Positions 52,111-61,382 of a DNA stretch of 64,000 nt are shown piece by piece. The DNA is from Hyphomonas sp. Mor2 (lineage in GTDB: Bacteria; Pseudomonadota; Alphaproteobacteria; Caulobacterales; Hyphomonadaceae): positions 1,922,001-1,986,000 of the forward strand of contig NZ_CP017718.1 in assembly GCF_001854405.1 (NCBI RefSeq), written 5' to 3'. The notes beneath the pieces are model-generated. The model had not been told where the DNA came from, did not search any database, and saw nothing but the letters and a program-made list of their open reading frames with translations. The stretch's first letter is position 1. Every line of letters begins with the position of its first letter. The translations under genes and the position numbers were made by a program.

Positions 52111-52530
52111 TTACGCGGGCAGCGGCTCGATTCGCATGAATCGGGTGAACAAATGCAGCAATTCGCGCGGCATATCCTTGGGCAGCAGGCTGTCGACAGG
52201 ATCGTCATGGCGAACCACCATGGTGCCACTGGCGCGGTCATCCACGCGGAAATAATTCATCGACCACTCGGGAAAGGCGCGTTCGTCAATCGTCTCGCCT
52301 AGGATCTGCACAACGCCCTCATGGCGCTCATCGTTCAGGATGCGATCGAATATCTCGCGCACTTCGTCATAAGCCCCTTCCAGGGCCTGCATGAAATGAC
52401 GGCCATTATGGGCGAGGAAACCGGTAATGTAGCGCTCATGATTGTTCGACTGGGAGACATTCAGGATGCTCCCCATATCTGCGGCGCTCAAATCCGTCTT
52501 TGCGGTGCTGACATAAACAAGTCGGTACAT
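52111..52530 (-). CDS. short BLUF-domain blue-light sensor
   Basis: A 139-residue FAD-binding photoreceptor domain with no output domain. The flavin pocket residues are present: Y6 (YRLVYVS), N30 (SNNHERYITGFL), Q48 (HFMQALEG) and W89/M91 (FPEWSMNYF), at positions that match short BLUF proteins such as PixD. The remaining 45 residues form the usual cap helices. Two ATGs are adjacent; I chose the second (52530) as GGAG then lies 6 bases away. With no effector domain it should act by binding a partner. The gene 56 bases downstream, a TerB-like protein, is the nearest candidate. Confidence 0.9.
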   Translation of the reverse strand: MYRLVYVSTAKTDLSAADMGSILNVSQSNNHERYITGFLAHNGRHFMQALEGAYDEVREIFDRILNDERHEGVVQILGETIDERAFPEWSMNYFRVDDRASGTMVVRHDDPVDSLLPKDMPRELLHLFTRFMRIEPLPA

Positions 52531-52711
52531 CATTTACTCCAGCTTTCGGCTTACCTCAGCCCCCTGCGATCGCAATCGGATACAAGCCCGGCGTGTTGTC
52601 AGAGGGTTAAGAGCGCCGCGAGACGGGTAATTCATTCATCGCTGGAAGTTTCCGCCTTTCGCTGCCATATAGGGGCCAGACGACCTGAAACTATCTGAAA
52701 GAGTACCCGGC

Positions 52712-53533
52712 ATGTCCGAAGCAGACATCATGTTACCCATGCGCACTGGCGAAATCCGCATTCACGATGAGGCCGGGTTCGAGGGCATGCGCAAAGCCGG
52801 ACGGCTGGTCGCCGAATGCCTGGATATGCTGGTCGGCCAAGTCCAACCGGGGGTCACGACCGGACAGATCGACGATCTGATCCGCGAGTTTGTCTATGAT
52901 CACGGGGCCCAGTCGGCAACGATCGGTTATCGCGGCTATCGTCACGCCTCGTGCATTTCGCTCAATCACGTGATCTGCCACGGCATTCCGGGCGAGCGCG
53001 CCTTCAAGGATGGCGATATTGCGAATATAGACGTGACCGTCATCGTCGATGGCTGGCATGGCGACCATTCGCGTATGTACGCCGCCGGAGAGCCGAAGCG
53101 GATCGCGACGCGTCTGATGGATGTGACCTATGAGGCCCTGATGGCCGGTATCGCCGCGGTCAAACCCGGCAACCGGTTCGGAGATATTGGTGCGGCGATC
53201 TCGGATATTGCCCGCAAGAACCGGTTCTCCGTCGTCGAGGATTTCTGTGGCCATGGCCTCGGACAGCTCTTCCATGATGAGCCGAACGTAGTGCACAGCG
53301 CCCGCGCGGGCACCGGACCTGAGCTGAAAGAAGGCATGTTCTTCACCATCGAACCGATGCTCAATGTCGGCCGCAAGGATGCTGCCATTCTCAGCGATGG
53401 CTGGACCGCGGTCACCCGCGATCGCAAGCTGTCCGCACAATTCGAGCATTCGGTTGGCGTGACCAAGGATGGCTGCGAGATCTTCACCGCGTCGCCGAAA
53501 AACTATCATACGCCTCATACGGTGAGCGATTGA
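52712..53533 (+). CDS. map: type I methionine aminopeptidase
   Basis: A 273-residue enzyme that removes the initiator methionine from new proteins. The five metal ligands are D107 and D118 (ANIDVTVIVDGWHGDHS), H181 (FCGHGLGQLFHDEP), E214 (FTIEPML) and E245 (AQFEHSVGV). H90 of NHVICHGIP is the substrate His. Length is normal for alphaproteobacteria. Its stop shares 4 bases with the radC TTG start (TTGA), so translation is coupled. The 179-bp gap upstream should hold its promoter. Confidence 0.97.
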   Translation: MSEADIMLPMRTGEIRIHDEAGFEGMRKAGRLVAECLDMLVGQVQPGVTTGQIDDLIREFVYDHGAQSATIGYRGYRHASCISLNHVICHGIPGERAFKDGDIANIDVTVIVDGWHGDHSRMYAAGEPKRIATRLMDVTYEALMAGIAAVKPGNRFGDIGAAISDIARKNRFSVVEDFCGHGLGQLFHDEPNVVHSARAGTGPELKEGMFFTIEPMLNVGRKDAAILSDGWTAVTRDRKLSAQFEHSVGVTKDGCEIFTASPKNYHTPHTVSD

Positions 53534-54219
53534 CCGAAAAAGCCGCGCGGCCACATTGGCAGGGGCACAGAGACAGACTGCGTGGAAAGCTGATCGACCG
53601 AGGCGCCAGTGCGCTCGATGATTATGAGCTGCTGGAAACCCTTTTGTTCGCCTTCATCCCGCGCCGCGATGTCAAACCCGTCGCAAAAACGCTATTATCG
53701 CGATTTGGCTCGCTTTCCGGAATATTCGCCGCCGATCCGTCTGAACTCACCAAGGTTCAGGGCATAGGCGCAACCGTCGCCGCCTATATCAAGGCGACGC
53801 GCGAAATCGGCGTACGCGCCAGCCGGGAGGAAATTACCGGACGGCCGATCATTTCAAGCTGGACAGCGCTGCTCGCCTATGTCCGAGGGCAATTGCAACA
53901 CGAAACCCGCGAACAGTTCAGAGTGTTGTTCCTCGACCGCAAGAACCAGCTCATCTCTGACGAGCTGATGGGCCAGGGCACAGTCGATCACGCACCCGTC
54001 TATCCCCGTGAAATAGCGCGCCGCGCCCTGGAACTTTCGGCCTCGGCTCTGATTCTGGTTCACAACCACCCTTCCGGCGATCCGACCCCGTCACGCAGCG
54101 ATATCGATATCACCAGAGAAATCATCGACGCCTTGTCGCCGTTTGAGATCCGAATCCATGATCACTTGATCGCGGCCAAGCATGGGGTCACCAGCTTCAA
54201 GACTGAAGGGCTGATCTGA
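53530..54219 (+). CDS. radC: RadC family JAB/MPN-domain protein
   Basis: A 229-residue protein. The N-terminal UPF0758 part has an HhH-like FGSLSGIFAADPSELTKVQG (about 59-79). The C-terminal JAMM domain has LILVHNHPSGDPTPSRSD with H178, H180 and D191 as metal ligands. Despite the name, a role in DNA repair is disputed. It begins with TTG, overlapping the map stop by 4 bases. The map-radC order is common in this class of bacteria. Confidence 0.94.
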   Translation: MTEKAARPHWQGHRDRLRGKLIDRGASALDDYELLETLLFAFIPRRDVKPVAKTLLSRFGSLSGIFAADPSELTKVQGIGATVAAYIKATREIGVRASREEITGRPIISSWTALLAYVRGQLQHETREQFRVLFLDRKNQLISDELMGQGTVDHAPVYPREIARRALELSASALILVHNHPSGDPTPSRSDIDITREIIDALSPFEIRIHDHLIAAKHGVTSFKTEGLI

Positions 54220-54340
54220 TGCAGGAACCTGATTCCCGCTCCTTCATTACAGGACCGCCAATCGATCCTGCTGCACACCCTCTCCCTGCGAAAAGACTTG
54301 CGCATGAGAGGATGCGGACTACCGTACGCACAACACACAA

Positions 54341-54362
54341 TAAAAAACGCCATTCAAGGCGT
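54341..54362 (-). terminator. minus-strand intrinsic terminator with no gene before it
   Basis: Read on the minus strand, ACGCC pairs with GGCGT around a 6-base loop and is followed by a run of six T. No minus-strand gene lies upstream of it, so it would end an antisense or small transcript. It sits 18 bases before the ATG of the first MFS gene. The stem is short, so it may be chance. Confidence 0.35.
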
Positions 54363-54379
54363 GGCTTGGGAGGCTTTGA

Positions 54380-55774
54380 ATGAGCGACACCGCAACGGCG
54401 GCGAACGTCAATACCGGCAATAGTTATGGCAGCTTCAGCTATCGCAGCTATGTGCTCGGCACCTTGCTTCTGGCGTATATTTTCAACTTTATCGACCGCG
54501 TGATCATTGCCTATCTGTCGGTGCCGATCAAAGCGGAATTTGACCTCGCCAACTGGCAATTCGGACTGCTCAGCGGGATCGCCTTTGCGACCTTCTACAC
54601 ATTCCTTGGCATCCCGATTGCGCGACTGGCCGAGCGCCATAATCGAACCCTGATCATTGGCTGTTCGATCATTCTCTGGAGTTTGATGACGGCACTATGC
54701 GGCATTGCCTGGAGCTTCCTGGCGCTGCTGATCTTCCGACTCGGTGTCGGGGTTGGCGAGGCCGGTCTGACCCCGCCCGCAAACTCCCTGATCGCCGACT
54801 ATTACAAGCCGGAAAAACGCGCATCCGCGCTATCTACCTACTCCACCGGCGTCACGATCGGGTCATTCAGTGCGGCCTTGTTTGTTGGCTTGCTGCTCGG
54901 GGTGGTCGACTGGCGCACCACGTTCATCCTCGTCGGTCTGGCCGGTATCCCGCTCGGATTGATGATTATTTTCACCATCAAGGAACCCCCTCGCGGATAT
55001 AGCGACGCCCCGGGCACAACGCGTCCGACACCACCGTCCATCAGCGAGGCGCTGACCGCTTTGGCCAAGAACAAGACCTTCTGGTTCGTCACTTTCGGCG
55101 GCACGGCGGCGTCATTTGTCGGCTATGCGCTGGTAACCTTCGTGATGGAATTCGTCACCAAGGCCTTCTCCATGGACGTGCCGACGGCCGCGCTCTTTTT
55201 CCTCGCACCGCTCGCGCTGACCGGCGCGGTCGGCACGTGGTTGTGCGGCGCACTGGCTGACCATTTGAAGGGCAAGTCTGCTCTGTGGCTCCCGGCAGTC
55301 GGCCTGTGTCTCGCCTTCTTGCTTCAGGTCCTGGCGCTCAACTGGGTGACCAGCGCCTGGATCATTCTGGTCATTCTGCTTCTGGCCAACCTGTTCCAGT
55401 ATTTCTATCTCGGGCCCATGTATGCGGTGTCAGGCTCTGTGGTCGACACGCGGATGCGGGCCACCGCGATCGCGATTCTGCTCTTCGTCGTCAATCTGAT
55501 CGGCTACGGCATCGGCCCCCCATTTGCTGGCCTGGTCATCGACATGTTCTATGCTGGCAATCTGAGCGATGTCGCCGGGCTGACGGCAGAGACATGCCGC
55601 CTGGCAAGCGACACGCTGACGGAGGCCCAGATCGCCCAATGTGGACAAGCAGAGCTCTCGGCCATTCGCATCGGACTGGCGCTCGTGACTGCAATCTTCG
55701 TGATCGGTGCCGCCTTCTTCGCGCTGGCCATGAAGACCGTGGATCACGATCTGGCAAAGCTCCGGGAACAATAG
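54380..55774 (+). CDS. MFS transporter (spinster-like), copy 1
   Basis: A 464-residue carrier with 12 hydrophobic helices. The motif YIFNFIDRVIIAYLSVPIKA near residue 33 contains the NFIDR sequence of the spinster/Spns-like MFS group. ARLAERHNRTLIIGC is the MFS loop 2-3 motif A, and LGVGVGEAGLTPPANSLIADYY is motif C-like. GGGAGG lies 6 bases before the ATG. The next gene is a close paralogue. Spinster-type carriers export lipids or organic compounds; the substrate here is unknown. Confidence 0.9.
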   Translation: MSDTATAANVNTGNSYGSFSYRSYVLGTLLLAYIFNFIDRVIIAYLSVPIKAEFDLANWQFGLLSGIAFATFYTFLGIPIARLAERHNRTLIIGCSIILWSLMTALCGIAWSFLALLIFRLGVGVGEAGLTPPANSLIADYYKPEKRASALSTYSTGVTIGSFSAALFVGLLLGVVDWRTTFILVGLAGIPLGLMIIFTIKEPPRGYSDAPGTTRPTPPSISEALTALAKNKTFWFVTFGGTAASFVGYALVTFVMEFVTKAFSMDVPTAALFFLAPLALTGAVGTWLCGALADHLKGKSALWLPAVGLCLAFLLQVLALNWVTSAWIILVILLLANLFQYFYLGPMYAVSGSVVDTRMRATAIAILLFVVNLIGYGIGPPFAGLVIDMFYAGNLSDVAGLTAETCRLASDTLTEAQIAQCGQAELSAIRIGLALVTAIFVIGAAFFALAMKTVDHDLAKLREQ

Positions 55775-55823
55775 AAACACTCTGCTGAAGGCAGGGAATG
55801 AGGGACAATCCCCGGGAGGAACA

Positions 55824-57347
55824 ATGTCGGAGTCATCCGCAATAGAGGCTGCGCCGCAAACCGATACGGAGCCGAATGAAGGCTATGGCAGCTCCGGCTA
55901 CCGCGCTTACGTGCTGTTCGCGCTGATTGTCGTCTACACGTTCAACTTCATTGACCGAACGCTGATCGGGGTCCTTGGCGAGCAGATCCGGGAAACGTTT
56001 GGACTGTCCGATTTCATGATCGGGATCCTGTCCGGCCTCGCCTTCGCCGTGCTTTACACGCTGCTGGGCATTCCGTTCGCGATGCTGGCCGAGCGCAAGA
56101 ATCGAACCTCCATCATTGCTATCGCCATGGCCGCCTGGAGTGCGATGACCGTCGCCTGCGGTCTGGCTCAGAACACGCTCCAATTTGCCTTGGCGCGGGT
56201 CGGGGTCGGGATTGGCGAAGCCGGTTGCTCGCCGCCCTCACATTCCCTCATCTCCGACTATTTCCCTCCTGAAAAACGCGCGTCCGCACTTGGCATCTTC
56301 GCCCTCGGCATTCCGATTGGGTCGATGCTCGCAGCGTTGGGCGGCGCCTATATCGCAACCCGGGGCGGACTGGACTGGCGCGACGCGTTCATCTGGATGG
56401 GATTGCCGGGCATACTCGGCGCGATCATTTTCAAGTTGACCGTGAAAGAGCCGCCACGCGGCTTTTCTGACCCCGGCGGCGCCGCTGCTGCAGCCGCGCG
56501 CAGGATGCCATCACCGTTCAAAGTGTTCAGCGTCGTCCTGAACAAACCGACCTTCTGGCATGTCTCCCTGGGCGGGGCGATGGCCTCCTTTGCCGGATAT
56601 GGTATTGGCCAGTTCATCGCGCCCTTCTGGATGCGAGCGCATGGCCTCGATCTCATGAATGCCGCCCTGATCTATGGTGGGGTCCTCGGTGTTGCCGCCG
56701 GCATCGGCACCTTCGGTTCGGGCGTCGTGGCGGACCGCGTGCGCAGTCGTCACCCGAATTCAGATAGCTGGCTGCCCGCCTTGGGCATGTCCCTGTGTGT
56801 GCCGCTGATGATCTTCGGTTACAACACAGTTGGCTTCTCGTCAGGCGCAACAGCGATCTGGCTCGCCATTCCGGTTTTGGTTGTCGCGGCCATCCTGCGT
56901 TATTCCTACCTCGCGCCGATGTTCGCCGTGACCCAGAAGCTGGTTGAGCCGCGCATGCGCGCCACCGCAGCGGCGCTACTGCTCTTTGTCGTGAACATCA
57001 TTGGGTACGGGTTTGGTCCACCCACGGTGGGCTGGATTTCTGACCAAGGCACGAAATATCAGCTGACGCAGCTGGATGCCCCTGTCTCGGCGTCCGATTG
57101 CGGTCGTATCGAATCGGCTCTCCTGGCGGCACGCAAAGGCCGGGACAATGCCATTTCAGGTGCTGAGCTCGAACAAGCCACGGCCACAAATGACACTTAT
57201 TGCAAACCCGCGCGCGCGATCGGCAACCGCGTTGGCGTGTCTGTCGGGTCCCTGTTCCTTCTCTGGGCGGCTCTGCATTTCTATCTGATGGGCCGGACCA
57301 TGCAACGTGACCTGTGGACGCCTGAGGAAGAGCCCGCTACAGCCTGA
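55824..57347 (+). CDS. MFS transporter (spinster-like), copy 2
   Basis: A 507-residue, 12-helix carrier paralogous to the gene just upstream: it shares GYGSSGYRAYVLF, FNFIDRTLIGVLGEQI, AMLAERKNRTSIIAIA and GVGIGEAGCSPPSHSLISDYF. It carries a longer loop before the last helix (ALLAARKGRDNAISGAELEQ). GGGAGGAACA lies just before the ATG. The 49-bp gap from copy 1 shows tandem duplication and likely cotranscription. thrB starts 3 bases after its stop. Confidence 0.9.
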   Translation: MSESSAIEAAPQTDTEPNEGYGSSGYRAYVLFALIVVYTFNFIDRTLIGVLGEQIRETFGLSDFMIGILSGLAFAVLYTLLGIPFAMLAERKNRTSIIAIAMAAWSAMTVACGLAQNTLQFALARVGVGIGEAGCSPPSHSLISDYFPPEKRASALGIFALGIPIGSMLAALGGAYIATRGGLDWRDAFIWMGLPGILGAIIFKLTVKEPPRGFSDPGGAAAAAARRMPSPFKVFSVVLNKPTFWHVSLGGAMASFAGYGIGQFIAPFWMRAHGLDLMNAALIYGGVLGVAAGIGTFGSGVVADRVRSRHPNSDSWLPALGMSLCVPLMIFGYNTVGFSSGATAIWLAIPVLVVAAILRYSYLAPMFAVTQKLVEPRMRATAAALLLFVVNIIGYGFGPPTVGWISDQGTKYQLTQLDAPVSASDCGRIESALLAARKGRDNAISGAELEQATATNDTYCKPARAIGNRVGVSVGSLFLLWAALHFYLMGRTMQRDLWTPEEEPATA

Positions 57348-57350
57348 TTC

Positions 57351-58316
57351 ATGGCGGTCTATACGACAGTTTCAGACGATGCACTGGCATCCTTCCTGTC
57401 CGAGTACGAACTCGGCGAGGCGGTCGCGTTCAAGGGCATTGCCGAGGGCGTCGAGAACTCGAACTATTATCTCGAGACCACCGCCGGGCGCTATATCCTC
57501 ACCTTGTTTGAGAAACGCGCAAACCCGGAAGACCTGCCCTATTTCATCGCGCTGAAGCAGCACCTGTCAGAAAACGGCTTCTCCTGCCCGCTACCGGTTG
57601 CGGCGAAGGATGGCGAGGCGCTGCGCACGCTGGCCGGGCGTCCGGCCGTGATCGTGACCTTCCTGCAAGGCCTGTCGCCGCGTGTGCCAAATGCGCGGCA
57701 ATGCCGCGAACTTGGGGCGGGTTTGGGCAAGCTTCATCAAGCTTCAGCGAGTTTCAGCGAGGTTCGGCAGAATGATCTCGGCCCCTCCAGCTGGCCCAAG
57801 CTATGGCAGGGTCGCGAAGGCATCGCCGACGCTCTGCAACCGGAGCTTGCGGCCAAGATTGACAGGGACCTCGCGGATATCGAGGCGGCGAAATCCCTCA
57901 GCCAGGACCTGCCCCGCGGCACCATTCATGCTGACCTTTTCCCCGACAATGCCTTCTTCCTGGGCGATCGGTTCACCGGCGCAATCGACTTCTATTTCGC
58001 CTGCACCGACGCCCTCGCCTACGATCTCGCCATCTGCATGAATGCCTGGGCGTTCGAGACCGATGGGGCGTTCAATTTCTCGAAAGGGGCCAATCTGATT
58101 GCCGGTTATGAAAGCGTCCGTCCGCTGGAACAGGCCGAGCGGGAGGCTTTCGCGTTGCTGTGTCGCGGCGCAGCCTTGCGCTTCTTCCTGACGCGCCTGG
58201 TCGACTGGACCGAAACCCCGGAAGACGCTCTGGTAAAGCCCAAGGACCCGCTCGATTATGCGGCGCGCTTGCGGTTTCACCGAACCGCGACGTCCATCGG
58301 TGCCTACGGCGCCTGA
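57351..58316 (+). CDS. thrB: homoserine kinase (type II, ThrB)
   Basis: A 321-residue kinase of the APH fold that phosphorylates homoserine for threonine synthesis. FLSEYELGEAVAFKGIAEGVENSNYYLET-like N-terminus, ILTLFEKRANPEDLPYF, and LPRGTIHADLFPDNAFFLGD with FYFACTDALAYDLAI near 210 are the characteristic ThrB-II motifs. It begins 3 bases after the MFS gene stop and may be coupled, though the functional link to that carrier is unclear. Weak ribosome site. Confidence 0.94.
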   Translation: MAVYTTVSDDALASFLSEYELGEAVAFKGIAEGVENSNYYLETTAGRYILTLFEKRANPEDLPYFIALKQHLSENGFSCPLPVAAKDGEALRTLAGRPAVIVTFLQGLSPRVPNARQCRELGAGLGKLHQASASFSEVRQNDLGPSSWPKLWQGREGIADALQPELAAKIDRDLADIEAAKSLSQDLPRGTIHADLFPDNAFFLGDRFTGAIDFYFACTDALAYDLAICMNAWAFETDGAFNFSKGANLIAGYESVRPLEQAEREAFALLCRGAALRFFLTRLVDWTETPEDALVKPKDPLDYAARLRFHRTATSIGAYGA

Positions 58317-58411
58317 ATGGCGGCTACGGAATTCTCCCTATTCCAAACAGTTCCATTTCACCCTGATCCTGCCCAAGAGAGACTCGAAACAAGGGGCCCC
58401 AAGGGAGGAAT

Positions 58412-59182
58412 ATGACAGACCAGACGTTCAGTTTACCCGCCATTGCGCGCATTTCGGTCGGCGCCCCGTTCAAATGGCTCGCCGGCGCCTGGCAGGACTA
58501 TCTCAGCGCCCCGCTCCCCTTTCTGATCTATGGGATCATATTGTCTGCAGTGAGCGCGATGATCGCCTGGGCGCTGGTGTTCAGCGGTGCCTTTGCCTGG
58601 GTATTCGTTCTGGCTGGCGGCTTTTTCCTGGTCGCGCCGATCCTTGCCATGGGCCTTTATGAAGGCGGGCGCATGCTCGAACAAGGCCAGACGCCAGGCC
58701 TCACAGACATCATCCTGGTCCGCGAAGCCGTGCGTCTGGATCTTGCTTATCTTGGGCTCGCCTTGTTCCTGATTTATCTGTTCTGGACCCGCCTCGCGCA
58801 AATCGTCTACGCCCTGTCGACGCCGTTCATGCACAAGACGCCGAGCGATTTTCTGGCTTTCCTGTTCACCACCCAAGACGGGCTCAACATGGCGCTGACC
58901 GGCACATTGGTCGGCGGCGCGATCGCGTTTCTCGCCTTTTCGCTCGTCGTGATCTCAGCACCGATGCTGCTCAGCGCCAAAACAGACGTATTCATCGCCA
59001 CGATTACGAGCTTTCGCTGTGTGACGACGAACTTCCTGCCGATGCTGATCTGGGCTCTGCTCATCGTGGCGTTGACGACGATCGGGATTGCAACGGCCTT
59101 CTTCGGATTGATCCTGGTCTATCCACTGATCGGACTGGCGAGCTGGCGGGCCTATCGGGAGCTGGTGCCGGGCTCCCCCTAA
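58412..59182 (+). CDS. DUF2189 family membrane protein
   Basis: A 256-residue polytopic membrane protein with about 6 hydrophobic helices. FKWLAGAWQDYLSAPLPFLIYG, APILAMGLYEGGRMLEQG and LVVISAPMLLSAKTDVFIAT match DUF2189, an uncharacterised inner-membrane family common in Proteobacteria. GGGAGGAAT lies before the ATG. It stands 95 bases after thrB and 82 before the acyl-CoA synthetase. Some DUF2189 genes lie near respiratory loci, but this one does not. Confidence 0.88.
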   Translation: MTDQTFSLPAIARISVGAPFKWLAGAWQDYLSAPLPFLIYGIILSAVSAMIAWALVFSGAFAWVFVLAGGFFLVAPILAMGLYEGGRMLEQGQTPGLTDIILVREAVRLDLAYLGLALFLIYLFWTRLAQIVYALSTPFMHKTPSDFLAFLFTTQDGLNMALTGTLVGGAIAFLAFSLVVISAPMLLSAKTDVFIATITSFRCVTTNFLPMLIWALLIVALTTIGIATAFFGLILVYPLIGLASWRAYRELVPGSP

Positions 59183-59264
59183 GTCACCAATAGACACGAC
59201 GCGCGGGCGCTCTAATCTCCGAGCGAAGAAAGGCTCCTAGAATGCCTCTGGAGGACACTCGCTC

Positions 59265-60812
59265 ATGCATCCGTCGCATCACGCCAAGACAGATCCGAAC
59301 AAGCCCGCTTACATCATGTCCGGAAGCGGCGAAACCGTCACCTTCTCAGAGCTTGATCGCCGGTCCAATCAGATCGCACACGCATTCCGGACGCTTGGTC
59401 TTCAGCAGGGTGACACACTGGCCATCTTTGCCGAGAACAGCGCGCGTTATTTCGAGATTTGCTGGGCAGCGCAGAGATCCGGGCTGTACTATGTCTGCAT
59501 CTCCTCGCGCCTGACGCCGCCAGAGGTCGAATATATCGTCAAGGATAGCGGTGCACGCTTGTTGATTGCTTCGGCCGGATTGAAAGCGGTGGCTGAAGAG
59601 GTCGTCCGTTTGACCGATCTGGACGCCTATTGGTCGATAGACGGACCGATTGCAATGTATGAACCGTTGGAGGGCGTCCGCGCAGGCATGCCCGAAACGC
59701 CAATCGCGGACGAACGCGCTGGCTCCGACATGCTCTACTCCTCCGGCACGACCGGTCGCCCGAAAGGCATCCGTCCAAACCTGCCTGAAGACCCTGCAAT
59801 CGATGCCGTAGGCCGCCTGTCTGGATTGGCCGCGGCGATGTTCAAAATACAACCGGACGGCACCTATCTCTCTCCAGCCCCGCTCTATCACGCGGCGCCG
59901 TTGCGCTGGTGTATGGCGATGACAACTTTCGGCAATACGCTGATCGTGATGGAAAAATTCGATCCGGAAGAATTTCTGGCGCTGATCGAAAAGTACACGG
60001 TCACGCATACTCAGACTGTGCCGACCATGTTCGTGAAGATGCTGAAACTCCCGGCAGACGTGCGGGCAAAATATGATGTGTCGAGCCTGGTGGCGGCTGT
60101 GCACGCCGCCGCCCCCTGCCCCATCCCGGTGAAGGAGCAGATGATCGAATGGTGGGGGCCTGTGATCGAAGAGTATTATGCCGGGTCCGAAGGCAATGGC
60201 ATGACCTGGGCGAATTCTGAACAATGGCTTGCACACAAAGGCACGGTCGGCTTCCCGATCTTTGGAGAGCTGCATATTTGTGACGAGAACGGTGAGGAAG
60301 TGCCGGTTGGCGAGGAAGGTCAAATCTATTTTGGCGGGACCCCACCGCCGAATTACCATAACTCCCCTGACAAGACGAAGGGCGCGCTCCACCCCAAGCA
60401 CGCCGACTGGTCGTCTCTGGGAGACGTCGGCAAGGTGGATGCAGATGGCTTCCTGTATCTGACTGACCGCAAAGCCTTCATGATCATTTCAGGCGGTGTG
60501 AACATCTATCCTCAAGAGGCCGAGAACATCCTGATTACCCATCCGGCGGTGGCGGACGTGGCCGTGATCGGCGTCCCCAACGAGGATTTCGGCGAGGAGG
60601 TGAAAGCCGTTGTTCAGCCCATGGAGGGCGTTCAGGGCACCGAGGACCTCGCCGAGGAATTGCTCGCCTTCTGCCAGGAGCGGCTGGCGAAAATCAAGTG
60701 CCCTCGATCGGTCGATTTCGATCCCGAGCTGCCGCGCCATCCCACGGGCAAGCTCTACAAGCGCCTCGTCCGCGATCGCTATTGGGGCAACAAGGACAGT
60801 CGGATCGTATAA
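59265..60812 (+). CDS. AMP-dependent acyl-CoA synthetase
   Basis: A 515-residue enzyme that activates a carboxylic acid to its CoA thioester with ATP. The P-loop motif is DMLYSSGTTGRPKGI near 150-164. EEYYAGSEGNGMTWANSEQW and YLTDRKAFMIISGGVNIYPQE contain the A5 and A8 motifs. The C-terminal RHPTGKLYKRLVRDRYW holds the conserved Lys. GGAGGA lies 9 bases before the ATG. Together with the MaoC protein downstream it suits fatty-acid or aromatic-acid metabolism. Confidence 0.93.
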   Translation: MHPSHHAKTDPNKPAYIMSGSGETVTFSELDRRSNQIAHAFRTLGLQQGDTLAIFAENSARYFEICWAAQRSGLYYVCISSRLTPPEVEYIVKDSGARLLIASAGLKAVAEEVVRLTDLDAYWSIDGPIAMYEPLEGVRAGMPETPIADERAGSDMLYSSGTTGRPKGIRPNLPEDPAIDAVGRLSGLAAAMFKIQPDGTYLSPAPLYHAAPLRWCMAMTTFGNTLIVMEKFDPEEFLALIEKYTVTHTQTVPTMFVKMLKLPADVRAKYDVSSLVAAVHAAAPCPIPVKEQMIEWWGPVIEEYYAGSEGNGMTWANSEQWLAHKGTVGFPIFGELHICDENGEEVPVGEEGQIYFGGTPPPNYHNSPDKTKGALHPKHADWSSLGDVGKVDADGFLYLTDRKAFMIISGGVNIYPQEAENILITHPAVADVAVIGVPNEDFGEEVKAVVQPMEGVQGTEDLAEELLAFCQERLAKIKCPRSVDFDPELPRHPTGKLYKRLVRDRYWGNKDSRIV

Positions 60813-60881
60813 GGAAACGCTTGCACTTCCCCGCCCTAACCGTCACTAATCATTACAGAAACATACATTCAGGAGACTTCC

Positions 60882-61337
60882 ATGGCAGATCCAACATCCG
60901 TTCAATACGCAGACCTCGAAAGCCTGGTCGGCCAGACGCTCGGCCCATCTGACTGGTTCGAGGTTGATCAGCCACGCATCAACACATTCGCCGACGCGAC
61001 AGGCGACCATCAGTGGATCCACGTGAATGAAGAAATGGCGGGTAAAATGCTCGGCTCGACCATTGCCCACGGCTATCTCACCCTGTCGCTGATCCCGATG
61101 TTCGGCCCGCAGGTCCTGCGCGTCGATGGCGTCACCCGCGGCATCAATTATGGCGCCAACAAAGTGCGCTTCACCAACATGGTTCCGGTCAACTCGAAAT
61201 TGCGCATGACCCAGACGGTCAAGGAAGTAAACGAGAAAGCCGGTGGCAAGCAGATGATCTCTGAATGCACGATCGAAATTGAAGGCCAGGACCGTCCAGC
61301 CTGCGTCGCAGAGACAATTACCGTTCTCTATGGCTAA
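60882..61337 (+). CDS. MaoC family (R)-enoyl-CoA hydratase
   Basis: A 151-residue hot-dog-fold hydratase. WFEVDQPRINTFADATGDHQ followed by WIHVNEEMA is the hydratase-2 motif with the Asp-His pair. STIAHGYLTLSLIPMF is the conserved second element. It hydrates trans-2-enoyl-CoA in beta-oxidation or supplies PHA synthesis. AGGAGACTTCC lies before the ATG. It follows the acyl-CoA synthetase by 70 bases. Confidence 0.93.
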   Translation: MADPTSVQYADLESLVGQTLGPSDWFEVDQPRINTFADATGDHQWIHVNEEMAGKMLGSTIAHGYLTLSLIPMFGPQVLRVDGVTRGINYGANKVRFTNMVPVNSKLRMTQTVKEVNEKAGGKQMISECTIEIEGQDRPACVAETITVLYG

Positions 61338-61382
61338 TCTCGCCCTATATTGGACAGGCGTCTGATCAAAGGAGGCCTGTCC

